DNA of 64,000 nucleotides from Mycobacterium sp. AT1 (GCF_002043095.1 NZ_MVOC01000009.1:124001-188000), one strand, 5' to 3'; shown: positions 18,499 through 27,707, numbered from the stretch's first letter. A program made the numbers and translations. Notes: generated from the letters alone by a model not told the origin.

Positions 18499-18545
18499 AT
18501 TTCGGCGTGATTACCAGCGGTGACCGCCGGTAATCACGCCGAAAT
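18499..18545 (-). terminator. Strong hairpin after the thiolase gene
   Basis: The arm ATTTCGGCGTGATTACC (18499-18515) is matched exactly by its reverse complement at 18529-18545, and the five further bases inside the arms pair with one mismatch, leaving a three-base loop. It lies just past the stop of the minus-strand thiolase gene and before the rhamnose promoter, so it should separate the conserved chromosome from the rhamnose operon. There is no long T run, as is usual in mycobacteria. Confidence 0.75.
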
Positions 18546-18551
18546 CCCTCG

Positions 18552-20024
18552 TCACAGAAGCGTGGCGGTCCCGTCGGCGTTGACCCGGACCTTGACGCCC
18601 GCGATGTCTTCGCGAACGCTCGCCTCCGCCTCCGACGCGTCGGTGACGACGGCGAGGGCACGCGTGTCGTCGGGAGTGCGCACCGCGAGAAAGACCTTCT
18701 CGGCCGCGCCTTCACGAGTGACCGGCGTCGTCCACGACTCGACGGTCCCGGTGCCTTCCCAATGATCCTCGGCAACCACGGTCGGCTCGGCGTCGACCGC
18801 GGATTGCACGTCCTCCCAACGGAACTCATCCGTCGGCGGCTCGGTGCCGTAGACACCGAAGCTGTGCTTGGTCAGGTAGCCACCGTTGGCCGTCACCAGG
18901 CCGAGGGTGCCGGGCGAGGCCGCCAGACGCTCGGCCATGGTGGCGATGGAATGGGTGACGTAGTTGTTCCACGGTCCACCCGCGAACGTCAGGCCGCCGG
19001 TGACGGTCAGTGCGCGGTCGCCGTCGAGCGGGATTCCGAGTTCGCGCGCCGCCACCTGCACGGCCGACGGGAAGCACGAGTACAGGTCGACGAAGTCCAT
19101 GTCCTCGACGCCCTTGCCCGCCAATTCGAGTGCCCGGCCGCCTGCGATGCGAATGGCCGGTGACCGGTCGAAGGCGGCCCGCTCGGCGATCAAATAGGTG
19201 TCGTGCGCGTCGGTTCCGGCGTGCGGGAACACCCAACCGTCCGTGGGGATCTGGAGCTGCTGCGCCTTCTCCACCGACGTCAGGATCAGCACGGCGCCCT
19301 GGTCGACCATGTTGTTGGAGTTCATCAGCTTGGTGTACGGCCAGCTGATCATCCGGTTGCTCTCACTCGGCTCCGAGATCTCCTCGGCAGTCACGGGATT
19401 GCGGTTCCAGGCGTGCGGATTGCCCTGGGCGACGGCGCTGAATCCCGCCCAGAGTTCACCGATCCGGCGGCGGTGTTCGTCTGGCGTCTCCCCCGCCGAG
19501 ATCCGCAACGCCTGTTCGAACATCGGATAGACGTACGACGGCCGGTCCAGCTGAATGCGGAGCTCGACCGGTCCCGCCAGGACGAACTCGTCGTCGGCGC
19601 CGTGCGGTACCGGCACCGAGTCGTCCTGCTGTGTGTAGTGAAGCTTGCCGCCCGTCGCCCTGACCTTCGTCCGGGTGCGCCACGTCTCGGCACCCGCGAT
19701 CAGCACGGTGTCCACGCTGCCCGCCTGAATGTCCAGGCACGCCTGGTTGACCAGGGACTGCGGCACGTTGCCGCCGATGCTGGTGTAGCGCCCCTCGGCT
19801 CCGGTCGCCCCGATCCGTTCGGCAAGCAGCACACCGGGATTGCGGTACCGCCACGACAGCAGGTTGACGATGCGCACCGAATCGACGGCTTCGAGGACAC
19901 GGGGGTCGACGGCGGCCCGCGCCGCCCGTTCCATCAGGTCGACGGGCTCCACCGTCGGGTCGCTGTCGTGCTGGCTGACCTGTCCGTAGCCAACGAGCAC
20001 TGGTGTTCTGGGATCAAGGGGCAC
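18552..20024 (-). CDS. Thiolase-like acetyl-CoA acetyltransferase (Rv1867-like)
   Basis: This 490-residue protein has thiolase-superfamily features: an N-terminal PVLVGYGQVSQH, the SIGGNVPQSLVNQACLDIQAGSVDTVLIAGAE segment, the central DLYSCFPSAVQVAARELGI and TGGLTFAGGPWNNYVTHSIATM, and a C-terminal OB-like extension. It probably acts on an acyl-CoA, but the substrate is unknown. In thiolases the nucleophile Cys lies in the NQACLDIQAG region, present here. It follows the CaiB-type gene after 16 bases, matching the M. tuberculosis Rv1866-Rv1867 pair, so the two are likely one transcript and one pathway. Confidence 0.83.
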   Translation of the reverse strand: MPLDPRTPVLVGYGQVSQHDSDPTVEPVDLMERAARAAVDPRVLEAVDSVRIVNLLSWRYRNPGVLLAERIGATGAEGRYTSIGGNVPQSLVNQACLDIQAGSVDTVLIAGAETWRTRTKVRATGGKLHYTQQDDSVPVPHGADDEFVLAGPVELRIQLDRPSYVYPMFEQALRISAGETPDEHRRRIGELWAGFSAVAQGNPHAWNRNPVTAEEISEPSESNRMISWPYTKLMNSNNMVDQGAVLILTSVEKAQQLQIPTDGWVFPHAGTDAHDTYLIAERAAFDRSPAIRIAGGRALELAGKGVEDMDFVDLYSCFPSAVQVAARELGIPLDGDRALTVTGGLTFAGGPWNNYVTHSIATMAERLAASPGTLGLVTANGGYLTKHSFGVYGTEPPTDEFRWEDVQSAVDAEPTVVAEDHWEGTGTVESWTTPVTREGAAEKVFLAVRTPDDTRALAVVTDASEAEASVREDIAGVKVRVNADGTATLL

Positions 20025-20040
20025 GATGGCCTTTCTTCCG

Positions 20041-22398
20041 TTACGCGAGCGGGGGGTTTGGGGTCCACGTGAAGAGCACGCCGTCGGCGATCAGGCGGTC
20101 GGTTTCGGTCGCGTCGAGGTCGAGGACCCCCGCGACGACCTGTCGAGTGTGTTCGCCCGGCATCGGGGCGGGCCGCATTGGCGCATCGGGGATCCGCCGG
20201 AACGGCGCCGGGTGGGTCTCACTCGACATGGGTGCCGCGAACAGCGGATGCACCATGTCGGCGAAGAGCCCGCGAAAGACGAGTTGCGGATCGGCGAGGA
20301 CGTCCACCGCGCGGTTCATCGGTCCGGCAGGAACACCTGCCGCCTGCACCGACTCGACGACGTCAGCCTTGTCTCTGGCGACCGTCCACTGCCCAACCAG
20401 GTCGACGAATTCGACTGCTGCAGAAGGTAGCTCGGTGACACCGAGGATCTCTGCAAGCGCCACCCGGTCGGCGTCCGACCGCACCGAGATCACGCACCAC
20501 TCGTCGTCCCCGGCACACGGGTAGACGGCGTGCAGCGCGTCGTCGTCGACGACGGCGAGCCCCGCGGCCCTGGCGGTGTCGGTGACGTAGGACGTGGCGA
20601 GCTGGTTGACGGCGGCTTCGGCCTGCGAGATGTGCACGTGCGCGCCGGAATCGCCCTGGCCGATCAGCGCGGCAAGGGTGGCGATCGCCGTGATCCGTGC
20701 GACGACGTGGTCGGGAAAGATGGTCGTCGAGTCGTAGAACCCGGTGTCCTCGGGGTCACCCGAGGTCCACAGCCGGCTGACTCCGGTCGTGGCCCGCACC
20801 AGCGGGCCGTAACCCATGCGATCGCTCCACGGCCCGCTCGAGCCGAACGCACTGCTCTCGGCCAACACGATGCCGGGGTTTACCTTCGCCAGCTCGTCAT
20901 GGGAGAAACCAAGGGCCGCAAGCGTTCCCGGCTTGAAGTTGGCGAACACCGCGTCGGATGCCGACACCAGGCGCCGAAAGAGCGCGGCACCCTCCGGCGA
21001 CCGCAGATCCAGGCCAAGGCTGGATTCGTTGCGATGGGTCAGTGCCCACGACCTGCTCATCGGTTGCCCGGGCGGGGTCTGGCGCAGACCGTCGGGATAG
21101 GCCGCGCTCTCCACCTTGATCACCTCGGCGCCGTGGTCGGCGAACAGGCGACCGAGTTCACCGCCCGCAACGATGACGCCGAGGTCGAGCACGCGCAGCC
21201 CCTCGAACGGCCGTCGGCCCGGCTCGACGGTCGGCGCGCCCGCCGCGCGCGCAGCGCCCAGCCAGCCACCATCGCCGTCTCCCGGCTGCGGGCTTGGTCG
21301 GGCGATTCCGGCCCGCCGACCGTCGACCACGAACGCACCGGCAGGCACCGACAGCGCCGTGTCAGGGCCGATCTCGACGTCGGTCAGCGCGCCGACGGAA
21401 TGAAAGTGCTCCGAGGCCAATGCTTTCGCTGGGGTGAACACGGCGGCGATGGGCACCCCTCGACGCTGCCCCTCGGTGACGAGGGCGTCCATCGTTTGAG
21501 AGGCGAACAGCTCCCCGATCGCGGCGTTCAGTTCGGCCGACGCCAAGAAGCGAGCGATGATCGTCTCGAACTTCGGATCGGCGAACTGCTCGGGTTCGCC
21601 GAGCCAGGCGCGCATGCCGTGCCACTGTCGCGGCGACAGCAGACAGATCCTGACGAACCCGTCGCGACACGGGAACGTCGGATAGATCTGTTGGTTGCGC
21701 GGGCGTCCTCGCCACAACTCGCCGGACTTCTTCTGCCCGACGGCCGCCTGCCCCTCCGACCCGAACGGTGGATCGAGGCACTGGACGACGGCTTCGTAGC
21801 GCGAGAAGTCGACGTAGTCGCCTCTGCCGGAACGCAATCGGTGGTAGTACGCGACGAGGGCCACCCAGGCCGCCTGAACTGCGGCCGTCGACGTGGCCAG
21901 CCCGGAGGGCGGCAACACGGGACGGCCCACCGTCGGACCGGACCGCGACAACGCCGTCGACATTGCATAGAACACGGAGTCGGTGCCCAGCCAGCCCGCG
22001 CGCGGACCCGTCGTCCCGAAGTCGGTGATCTCGAGCGCCACCAGGTGCGCGTACCGCTCCGCCAGGTCCGAGACCGACGGCCCGTAGGCCGACGCGCCTG
22101 CCACTCCTCCGCCGTCGACCAGGATGTCGGCGTCTGCGACCAAGTCGGCGAAGCGCTGGCGGTCGCCCGCGACGGCGGGGTCGAGCACGATGCTGCGCTT
22201 GTTCGCGTTGTTCAAGGTGAAGGCGACCGACGCCCCCGCTACGGTCGGCCGGGCCACCCGATGTGGCGATCCACCCGGCGTCTCGACCATTAGCACGTCG
22301 GCCCCGAGGTCGGCGAAGATCCTTCCGACACCGTCCGAATTCGGACCGCCGACGTCCAGCACCCTCGTCGACGACAAAAGCTGACACGTGTCAAGCAT
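20041..22398 (-). CDS. Fused double-domain CaiB/BaiF-type CoA transferase (Rv1866-like)
   Basis: This 785-residue protein is two class III CoA-transferase domains in tandem. The N-terminal half (about 1-370) starts TRVLDVGGPNSDGVGRIFADLGADVLMVE; the C-terminal half (about 390-785) starts LRVLDLGVIVAGGELGRLFADHGAEVIKVE. The usual Asp nucleophile appears in the second half (YDSTTIFPDHVVARI), while the equivalent stretch of the first half (PSGLATSTAAVQAAW) has no Asp, so one half may only support the dimer-like fold. It moves CoA between carboxylates; substrate unknown. It heads the operon with the thiolase. Confidence 0.85.
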   Translation of the reverse strand: MLDTCQLLSSTRVLDVGGPNSDGVGRIFADLGADVLMVETPGGSPHRVARPTVAGASVAFTLNNANKRSIVLDPAVAGDRQRFADLVADADILVDGGGVAGASAYGPSVSDLAERYAHLVALEITDFGTTGPRAGWLGTDSVFYAMSTALSRSGPTVGRPVLPPSGLATSTAAVQAAWVALVAYYHRLRSGRGDYVDFSRYEAVVQCLDPPFGSEGQAAVGQKKSGELWRGRPRNQQIYPTFPCRDGFVRICLLSPRQWHGMRAWLGEPEQFADPKFETIIARFLASAELNAAIGELFASQTMDALVTEGQRRGVPIAAVFTPAKALASEHFHSVGALTDVEIGPDTALSVPAGAFVVDGRRAGIARPSPQPGDGDGGWLGAARAAGAPTVEPGRRPFEGLRVLDLGVIVAGGELGRLFADHGAEVIKVESAAYPDGLRQTPPGQPMSRSWALTHRNESSLGLDLRSPEGAALFRRLVSASDAVFANFKPGTLAALGFSHDELAKVNPGIVLAESSAFGSSGPWSDRMGYGPLVRATTGVSRLWTSGDPEDTGFYDSTTIFPDHVVARITAIATLAALIGQGDSGAHVHISQAEAAVNQLATSYVTDTARAAGLAVVDDDALHAVYPCAGDDEWCVISVRSDADRVALAEILGVTELPSAAVEFVDLVGQWTVARDKADVVESVQAAGVPAGPMNRAVDVLADPQLVFRGLFADMVHPLFAAPMSSETHPAPFRRIPDAPMRPAPMPGEHTRQVVAGVLDLDATETDRLIADGVLFTWTPNPPLA

Positions 22399-22519
22399 GC
22401 GGATCAGTATCGTTCAGCAGCCGGTGGCCGCTTGGGCCGGGTTGGCATCCAGGGGACGCAGTTGCGTGAAAATGGCATTGACCTGCAAACATGGACCTCT
22501 CACGTATGCTCAGCGGGTT

Positions 22520-23284
22520 ATGTCCGACGTCGCAACGGCCGAAGCGCCGCCCCATCCGCTGATAGGTCAGCTGGCGGCATTGCATCACTTCCGGCTGTAC
22601 GTCGACGTCGGCGTCGTGGTGGTCGTGTTGATCATGACCAACCTCCTCGCACACTTCACCACCCCTCTCGCCAACGTCGTCGTGGTTCCGGCAGCGGCGA
22701 TCGGCCTGGTGCTCCTGGTGCGCTCGAGGGGGTTGGGCTGGACCGAGCTGGGACTCGGTCGGGACCATTGGCGCTCCGGCGCCTGGTACGCCGTCGGCGC
22801 CGTCGCCCTGGTCGGGACGGTCATCGGCATAGGAGCGCTGCTGCCGTGGACCCGTCCGATGTTCATGAACGACCACTACGCCACCATGTCCGGGGCGCTG
22901 CTCGCGTCGATGATCATCATTCCGCTGCAAACGGTGATCCCCGAGGAGCTCGCGTTCCGCGGGGTGCTGCACGGCGCACTCGACCGGGCGTGGGGTTTCC
23001 GCGGAGTCGCCGCTGCGGGTTCGGTTCTCTTCGGCATGTGGCACATCGCCACGTCGTTCGGCTTGACCAGTAGCAACGTCGGCTTCACCGATCTGTTCGG
23101 CTCTGGCGTCCTCGGCATGGTTGCGGGCATCGTGATGGCCGTGATCGCCACGGGCGCGGCCGGATTCGTCTTCACGTGGCTGCGCAGGCGCAGCGGCAGC
23201 CTGATCGCGCCGATCGCGTTGCACTGGTCGCTCAACGGCCTTGGCGCACTCGCCGCGGCCGCGGTGTGGCACCTCTCCACCTAG
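22520..23284 (+). CDS. CPBP-family intramembrane metalloprotease (Rv1863c-like)
   Basis: This 254-residue membrane protein has six to eight hydrophobic segments and all three CPBP (Abi/Rce1) motifs: EELAFRG (EExxxR), FGMWHIA (FxxxH) and HWSLNG (HxxxN). Such proteins cleave or bind membrane partners; in bacteria some give immunity to bacteriocins. The ATG at 22520 is the first codon with family-like sequence, and an upstream in-frame extension overlaps the divergent CoA-transferase start and was left out. No operon partner is visible. Confidence 0.85.
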   Translation: MSDVATAEAPPHPLIGQLAALHHFRLYVDVGVVVVVLIMTNLLAHFTTPLANVVVVPAAAIGLVLLVRSRGLGWTELGLGRDHWRSGAWYAVGAVALVGTVIGIGALLPWTRPMFMNDHYATMSGALLASMIIIPLQTVIPEELAFRGVLHGALDRAWGFRGVAAAGSVLFGMWHIATSFGLTSSNVGFTDLFGSGVLGMVAGIVMAVIATGAAGFVFTWLRRRSGSLIAPIALHWSLNGLGALAAAAVWHLST

Positions 23285-23317
23285 GCCCCTCTGCTCGCGG
23301 GCGCAACCAGACCGCGG

Positions 23318-23620
23318 CTACCTCTTGCGGACCGCCCCCACGATGGCCAGCAGGATCACCGAGCCTAGGACGGCGGTGAAGAGTGTGAACCACCATCCGC
23401 CCGCAGCGGTGTCGACGAAGAAGCTCAAGAGGAACCCGCCGATCAGCGCCCCGATGATGCCGATGACGATGTTGAGCAGAATGCCCGAGCCGCCGCCCTT
23501 GACGATCTTGCCGGCGATCCAGCCCGCGAGGGCGCCAATGATGATGTATCCGATCCATCCCACGCTGGTGAGCGTGCTGGATCGTTCGGCCAGAAATGCC
23601 GTTGCCGCGACCACGTCCAT
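23318..23620 (-). CDS. GlsB/YeaQ/YmgE-family membrane protein (Rv1861-like)
   Basis: This 100-residue protein has a short N-terminal segment, then WIGYIIIGALAGWIAGKIVKGGGSGILLNIVIGIIGALIGGFLL, the hallmark of transglycosylase-associated stress proteins, and two or three glycine-rich membrane helices in total, ending VRKR. Function in the family is unclear, with general stress links. The first 17 residues (MDVVAATAFLAERSSTL) may be extra, and the true start could be further in. Confidence 0.82.
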   Translation of the reverse strand: MDVVAATAFLAERSSTLTSVGWIGYIIIGALAGWIAGKIVKGGGSGILLNIVIGIIGALIGGFLLSFFVDTAAGGWWFTLFTAVLGSVILLAIVGAVRKR

Positions 23621-23644
23621 GACGAACTCCTGCCAGTAGCCAAA

Positions 23645-23670
23645 CTGGCCCGGCGACGTCGCCGGGCCAG
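23645..23670 (-). terminator. 26 bp perfect palindrome after apa
   Basis: The arm CTGGCCCGGCGAC (23645-23657) is followed directly by its exact reverse complement to 23670. It lies downstream of the minus-strand apa gene and upstream of the glsB-like gene. A GC-rich hairpin without a U run is a plausible mycobacterial terminator. A protein-binding role cannot be excluded because the palindrome has no spacer. Confidence 0.55.
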
Positions 23671-23740
23671 CTACCGGTCTACCCGCCGATGGTAACGATT
23701 AGACGCACGAAAGGTGCACGGTCGTCCGTCGATCGTCGGG

Positions 23741-24688
23741 TCAGCCTGCCGGCATCATTCCGGGAGGCGCGTCCGTCACGGGGACCGGGACGCCGACGCC
23801 GGGACGGGCCGGCGGCGCGTTGGGATCAGGCGCGGGCGCGTTGGGATCCGGCGCAGGCGGCGGCGGAGGTGGCGGCGGCGTGAACGAACGGATCGACTGC
23901 GCAAGCGTCGCCGCGGCGCCCTTGTCCACCGGGTGGTTCGCCGAACCGAGCCACACGACGAACCAACGCTCGGGAGTCCGCTGACCGCGGGGCGCTCCCG
24001 GAGGTGGGACGTCACCGACGACGCCCGCCCAGATCTGACCGTTCGGCTTGGCCGGATCGGTGAACTTGACCTCGTACGAGGAGAACGCGCCAGGCAGCCC
24101 GGCGGCGTCGAGCGGGCCAGCTTCCTGGCCCTGACGGGTGCCTGCGAACGGCATGAAGAACTCGCCCATGTCGGACGCCAACCGGGTGGCGGCCTTCGCG
24201 TTGTCAGTCTCGGCGCCGGCGAAGAGCTTCAGGTCGAGACGACCGAGCAGCACGCTGGTGTCCGACGGTGCCTCAGCGCCCGCCTCGGGAACCTTGGTGA
24301 GCAAGGCCTGTCCGTACGACAGCTGCGTGTTGTCCGAGACCTTCCAGCCCGCGGGGACGACGTAGCTGAAGCCGCCGGCGGCATTGTCGACGCGGCCCGG
24401 CTCTGGTGGCGGAGCGGGCGGCACATTGGGATCCACCGGTGGCGCGGCGTTGGGGTCGGCGGGCGGCGGTGGCGGTGCGTTCGGATCCACCGGGGCTGGC
24501 GCAGGAGCGGGGGCCGGCAGGGGCGCCGGCTCGGGGGCGGGCGCCGGGGCCGGAACCGGCTCGGGGGCCGGAACGGGATCGGCGTGAGCGACGGAACCGG
24601 GAAGTGCGACTGTCGCGGCAGTGAGGCCAGCAAGGGCGGCCGTGGCCAGTGCCTTGCGGAAGCGCCTGCGTCGAGGAGGGTGCAGCAT
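23741..24688 (-). CDS. apa: Alanine/proline-rich secreted antigen Apa (fibronectin attachment protein)
   Basis: This 315-residue exported protein starts with an Arg-rich N-region (PPRRRRFRK), a hydrophobic core and an AHAD cleavage site near residue 35. Two proline-rich, DPNAPPP-type repeat regions flank a folded core (about 95-265) containing GGFSYVVPAGWKVSD, SDMGEFFMPFAGTRQGQE and RWFVVWLGSANHPVDKGAA, all shared with M. tuberculosis Apa (Rv1860). That protein is a mannosylated secreted adhesin; the Thr content of the repeats is lower here, so glycosylation may differ. The ATG has no clear Shine-Dalgarno (upstream bases are pyrimidine rich), so a leaderless or weak start is possible. Confidence 0.92.
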   Translation of the reverse strand: MLHPPRRRRFRKALATAALAGLTAATVALPGSVAHADPVPAPEPVPAPAPAPEPAPLPAPAPAPAPVDPNAPPPPPADPNAAPPVDPNVPPAPPPEPGRVDNAAGGFSYVVPAGWKVSDNTQLSYGQALLTKVPEAGAEAPSDTSVLLGRLDLKLFAGAETDNAKAATRLASDMGEFFMPFAGTRQGQEAGPLDAAGLPGAFSSYEVKFTDPAKPNGQIWAGVVGDVPPPGAPRGQRTPERWFVVWLGSANHPVDKGAAATLAQSIRSFTPPPPPPPPAPDPNAPAPDPNAPPARPGVGVPVPVTDAPPGMMPAG

Positions 24689-24761
24689 GAGGAAGAAACT
24701 ACCGTGTTACGGCCGTGACGCAAGTGTGAGTTGCGAATGAAGTGCCAAACTTGGAGATTGC

Positions 24762-24806
24762 TGTGCCACGAAATCGCATGGCGAGGGCCCATACTGGAGA
24801 TTGCTG
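24762..24806. repeat. Two 12 bp direct repeats upstream of apa
   Basis: TGGAGATTGCTG occurs at 24762-24773 and again at 24795-24806, 33 bp apart or about three helical turns. Both lie in the spacer between the modC stop and the apa start, 75-120 bases before the apa ATG. This is a plausible tandem binding site for an activator or repressor of apa. No regulator is identified. Confidence 0.5.
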
Positions 24807-24885
24807 AGCGCGTACGGGCACGGCGCAGCGCCCGCGCGGTGCGCGGGTGTCTGCTCTGAGTTGATCGTGATCGCGGCGGCCGCCG

Positions 24886-25965
24886 TTACCGGGCGGGATG
24901 AATCGACACTTCCTGGGACTTGACGGCGAAGAAGACCCGCTGCCCCGGCCCCAACCGCAGATCGGTCGCCGACTCCGCGGTGATGTCGGCCGCCAACCCG
25001 GGTGAGCCGTCTGGCTGGCGCTCGGCCCTGACCCTGATCGCCGGACCGCGGCCGTCGAGCTCGGCGATCACCACCTCGACGGTGTTGCGTGGGCTGCCGT
25101 GCGGCTCGTCGCGGTAGACGGCCACCGCAGAGGGGTGGAAGGTGGCGACGACTCCCCCGCCGTGCAGGCCGCCGTCGACGGTGCCGTGCCACACCTGCTG
25201 CCACTCGGTCACCAACGTGGAATTCTCGCCCAGTCGACCGTTCACCAGGTTGATGCCGGCGAACTGCGCGCCGAAGCTGCTGCGCGGCGCGGTCAGCACC
25301 GTGGCCGTCGGCCCGGATTCAGCCACGCGGCCCGCTTCCAGGACGACCACGCGGTCGGCGAGCGTCACCACGTCGAGAAGGTCGTGGGTGACGAGTACCG
25401 ACGAACGTCCGTCTCGGACCAGCACCCGGCGCAACACGGCACGCACCGCCGCAGCCACCCCCACGTCGAGGCCGGTCAGCGGTTCGTCGAGAAGCAGGAC
25501 CTCCGGGTCGGCGGCCAGTGCGCGGGCCAGCGCGACGCGTTGGGCCTGCCCGCCGGACAGCCGGCGCGGCTTGCGGTCCGCGAGGTCCGCCGCGTCCACC
25601 TCGGCGAGCCAGTGCGCGGCCACCTCTCGGGACACCTTGCGGCTCAACCGTTTTCCGCTGCGGGCCCCGAAGGCGACGTTGGCAGCCACCGAGAGGTGCG
25701 GAAACAGCAGCGGGTCTTGCATCAACAATCCGACACGACGGTCGAACGTCCCGACGTGAAGACCGGCCGAGGAATCGGTCAGGATTCGATCGCCGACGCG
25801 GACCGACCCCACGTCCGGTCGAACCAAGCCCGCGATCACGTGCAGCGCGGTGGACTTTCCCGCCCCGTTGGGTCCGAGGACCGCCAGCACCTCGCCCGGC
25901 GCCACCGTGAAGTCGACGTCAAGGTCCCGGCTCTCGACGCGGGCCCGTAGTTCGACCCCGCTCAT
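24886..25965 (-). CDS. modC: Molybdate ABC transporter ATP-binding protein
   Basis: This 359-residue ATPase has Walker A GPNGAGKST near residue 33, signature LSGGQAQRVALARAL, Walker B VLLLDEPLTGLD and switch His VTHDLLD, followed by a C-terminal TOBE/MOP-type domain (about 270-359) ending GQRVFFAVKSQEVSIHPAR. It should energise molybdate uptake with the ModB channel encoded just upstream, three bases before its start. Similar architecture to M. tuberculosis Rv1859. The binding protein ModA is not found nearby. Confidence 0.9.
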   Translation of the reverse strand: MSGVELRARVESRDLDVDFTVAPGEVLAVLGPNGAGKSTALHVIAGLVRPDVGSVRVGDRILTDSSAGLHVGTFDRRVGLLMQDPLLFPHLSVAANVAFGARSGKRLSRKVSREVAAHWLAEVDAADLADRKPRRLSGGQAQRVALARALAADPEVLLLDEPLTGLDVGVAAAVRAVLRRVLVRDGRSSVLVTHDLLDVVTLADRVVVLEAGRVAESGPTATVLTAPRSSFGAQFAGINLVNGRLGENSTLVTEWQQVWHGTVDGGLHGGGVVATFHPSAVAVYRDEPHGSPRNTVEVVIAELDGRGPAIRVRAERQPDGSPGLAADITAESATDLRLGPGQRVFFAVKSQEVSIHPAR

Positions 25966-25968
25966 CGG

Positions 25969-26772
25969 CTACTGCCAGCCACTGGCCCCACCCACCTTGA
26001 TCCTGCGACTGCCGAGGCCGATCACCACGACGGCGGCGACCGCGACCAGTAGGACCGACAACGCCACGGCGGCGTCGGCGTCCACCTCCCGCTGAAGGTA
26101 GATCTCCAGCGGGAGGGTGCGGGTCACGCCCTCCCGCGACCCCGCGAACGTCAGCGTCGCGCCGAACTCGCCGAGCGCACGGGCGAACGCCAGGACCGCA
26201 CCCGAGGCCAGTCCGGGCGCCAGCAGCGGCAGAGTCACCCGCAACCACACCGCGGTCGGCCTGGCCCCCAGCGTCGCGGCGACGACTTCGAAGTCCGACC
26301 CTGCCGTCCGCGCGGCACCCTCGAGCGCGATGACGAGGAACGGCAGCGAGACGAAGGTCTGGGCTAGCACGACCGCGGTGGTGGTGAACGCGATCCGGAT
26401 GTCTGCCGCGTCGAGGTATTGACCGAGCAGGCCGAGACGCCCGAAGGCGTATAGCAGCGCAATGCCACCCACCACCGGCGGCAGCACCAGCGGCAGCAGG
26501 ATCAGCGGCCTGGCCCACCGAATGACCCGAGACTGACTGCGGGCCAACACCATTGCCATCGGCACGCCGAACAGGATGCAGAGCGTGGTGCTGGCGGCGG
26601 CGGTCTTGACGCTGAGCTCGAGCGCGCTCAGAGACGAGCTGCTGGTGATCAGCGACCAGAACCGCGACCAGTCGACCCTCGCGGCCATCGCGACCAACGG
26701 AAGGACGACGAACGCCGCGCCGAGGACGGCGGGCACGTAGATCCATCGCGGCAGACCGCCCGAGCTGGTCAA
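25969..26772 (-). CDS. modB: Molybdate ABC transporter permease
   Basis: This 267-residue permease has five to six membrane segments and the inner-membrane EAA loop [22 protein letters not shown]. Internal strings such as [22 protein letters not shown] and [27 protein letters not shown] match M. tuberculosis ModB (Rv1858) by eye. The start is TTG; no ATG or GTG is available between an upstream in-frame stop and this codon, and the M. tuberculosis protein aligns from the same place. A TGA of a short upstream ORF overlaps this TTG, which suggests coupling to something that used to be upstream. Confidence 0.9.
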   Translation of the reverse strand: MTSSGGLPRWIYVPAVLGAAFVVLPLVAMAARVDWSRFWSLITSSSSLSALELSVKTAAASTTLCILFGVPMAMVLARSQSRVIRWARPLILLPLVLPPVVGGIALLYAFGRLGLLGQYLDAADIRIAFTTTAVVLAQTFVSLPFLVIALEGAARTAGSDFEVVAATLGARPTAVWLRVTLPLLAPGLASGAVLAFARALGEFGATLTFAGSREGVTRTLPLEIYLQREVDADAAVALSVLLVAVAAVVVIGLGSRRIKVGGASGWQ

Positions 26773-26828
26773 GGTGCGGCGAGGAGCAGCACCGAAGGGA
26801 CGGATAGCCCACGCCGGATTCCTGTCAC
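26769..26828 (-). pseudogene. 19-codon ORF before modB, possible modA remnant
   Basis: A GTG-started ORF of 19 codons ends in a TGA that overlaps the TTG of modB. It reads [19 protein letters not shown]. modA normally occupies this place and stops against modB, and the overlap with modB is what an intact modA would show. The only space left between modB and the divergent SDR is 185 bases, far too short for a binding protein. I propose a deletion remnant; a small leader peptide is the alternative. Confidence 0.35.
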
Positions 26829-26957
26829 GCTAGAACCCTAGGGGACCCGAATGTCGCAGTCAGCGGCTCCCCGCGCGCCGCGTTTCGTCCAGTAGCTACT
26901 GTCCAGTAACATCGTTGGCGACTCGCTGGGTTCAGCGTCGAACACGAGGAGGTCGGG

Positions 26958-27632
26958 ATGATGGACGTGCTGCTTACCGGTGGTGACACCGAACTGGGGC
27001 GCATCATCGCCGCGGGATTCCGCGACGCGGGACACCAGGTCGTCATTGCGGGCTCCCGGCGCCACGAGCTCGAGGTGGCCGCCAAGGAGCTCGACGTCGA
27101 CTCGATCGTCTTCGACAACACCGACCCGGCCAGCCTCGAAGAGGCCCGCAGCCAGTTCCCCCATCACCTGGACACGATCGTCAACGTGCCCGCGCACCGC
27201 TGGGATGGCGGCGACCCACGCACCTACTCGCTGACCGAGCGCGCCGCGGCCTGGCGGACGGCGCTGGACACCACGGTCTTGTCGGCCGTGTTGACCGTTC
27301 AGATCCTCGGTGACCATCTGCGCTCCGGTGGCTCGATCGTCAACGTCGTCGGCGACAACGCCACCGAGGGTAGCCCCGAAGCCGCCATCAAGGCCGCGTT
27401 GTCGAATTGGACTGCGGGACAAGCAACCCACTTCGGGATCCGGGGCATCACGCTCAACGCGATCGCGTCGGGACGGGGCGCCGAACCCGGGTACGACGGC
27501 ATCGCAGGCGCCTCCCCCTCGGTCGCCGCGGAGATCACCCGGTTGGCGTTGTTCCTGACCACGCCGGCGGCACGACACATCACCGGGCAGACGTTGCACG
27601 TTAGCCACGGGGCGCTCGCCAGCTTCGCCTGA
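26958..27632 (+). CDS. SDR-like oxidoreductase (Rv1856c-like)
   Basis: This 224-residue protein has an SDR fold with an altered cofactor motif (LLTGGDTELGRIIAAGF) and a weak active site: the usual YxxxK is not seen, the region reading EAAIKAALSNW. It ends HITGQTLHVSHGALASFA. It may be an atypical reductase or a non-catalytic member. AGGAGG sits five bases before the ATG, and a second ATG follows directly. It matches M. tuberculosis Rv1856c in pattern and in place next to the LLM-type gene. Confidence 0.8.
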   Translation: MMDVLLTGGDTELGRIIAAGFRDAGHQVVIAGSRRHELEVAAKELDVDSIVFDNTDPASLEEARSQFPHHLDTIVNVPAHRWDGGDPRTYSLTERAAAWRTALDTTVLSAVLTVQILGDHLRSGGSIVNVVGDNATEGSPEAAIKAALSNWTAGQATHFGIRGITLNAIASGRGAEPGYDGIAGASPSVAAEITRLALFLTTPAARHITGQTLHVSHGALASFA

Positions 27633-27707
27633 CCTCGGCGTTATTCCGGCGTCAGCCCACAGCGAAACGGGGTTCCCGTTCCGGTTGGCGTGGTTAGGGT
27701 CACACAG

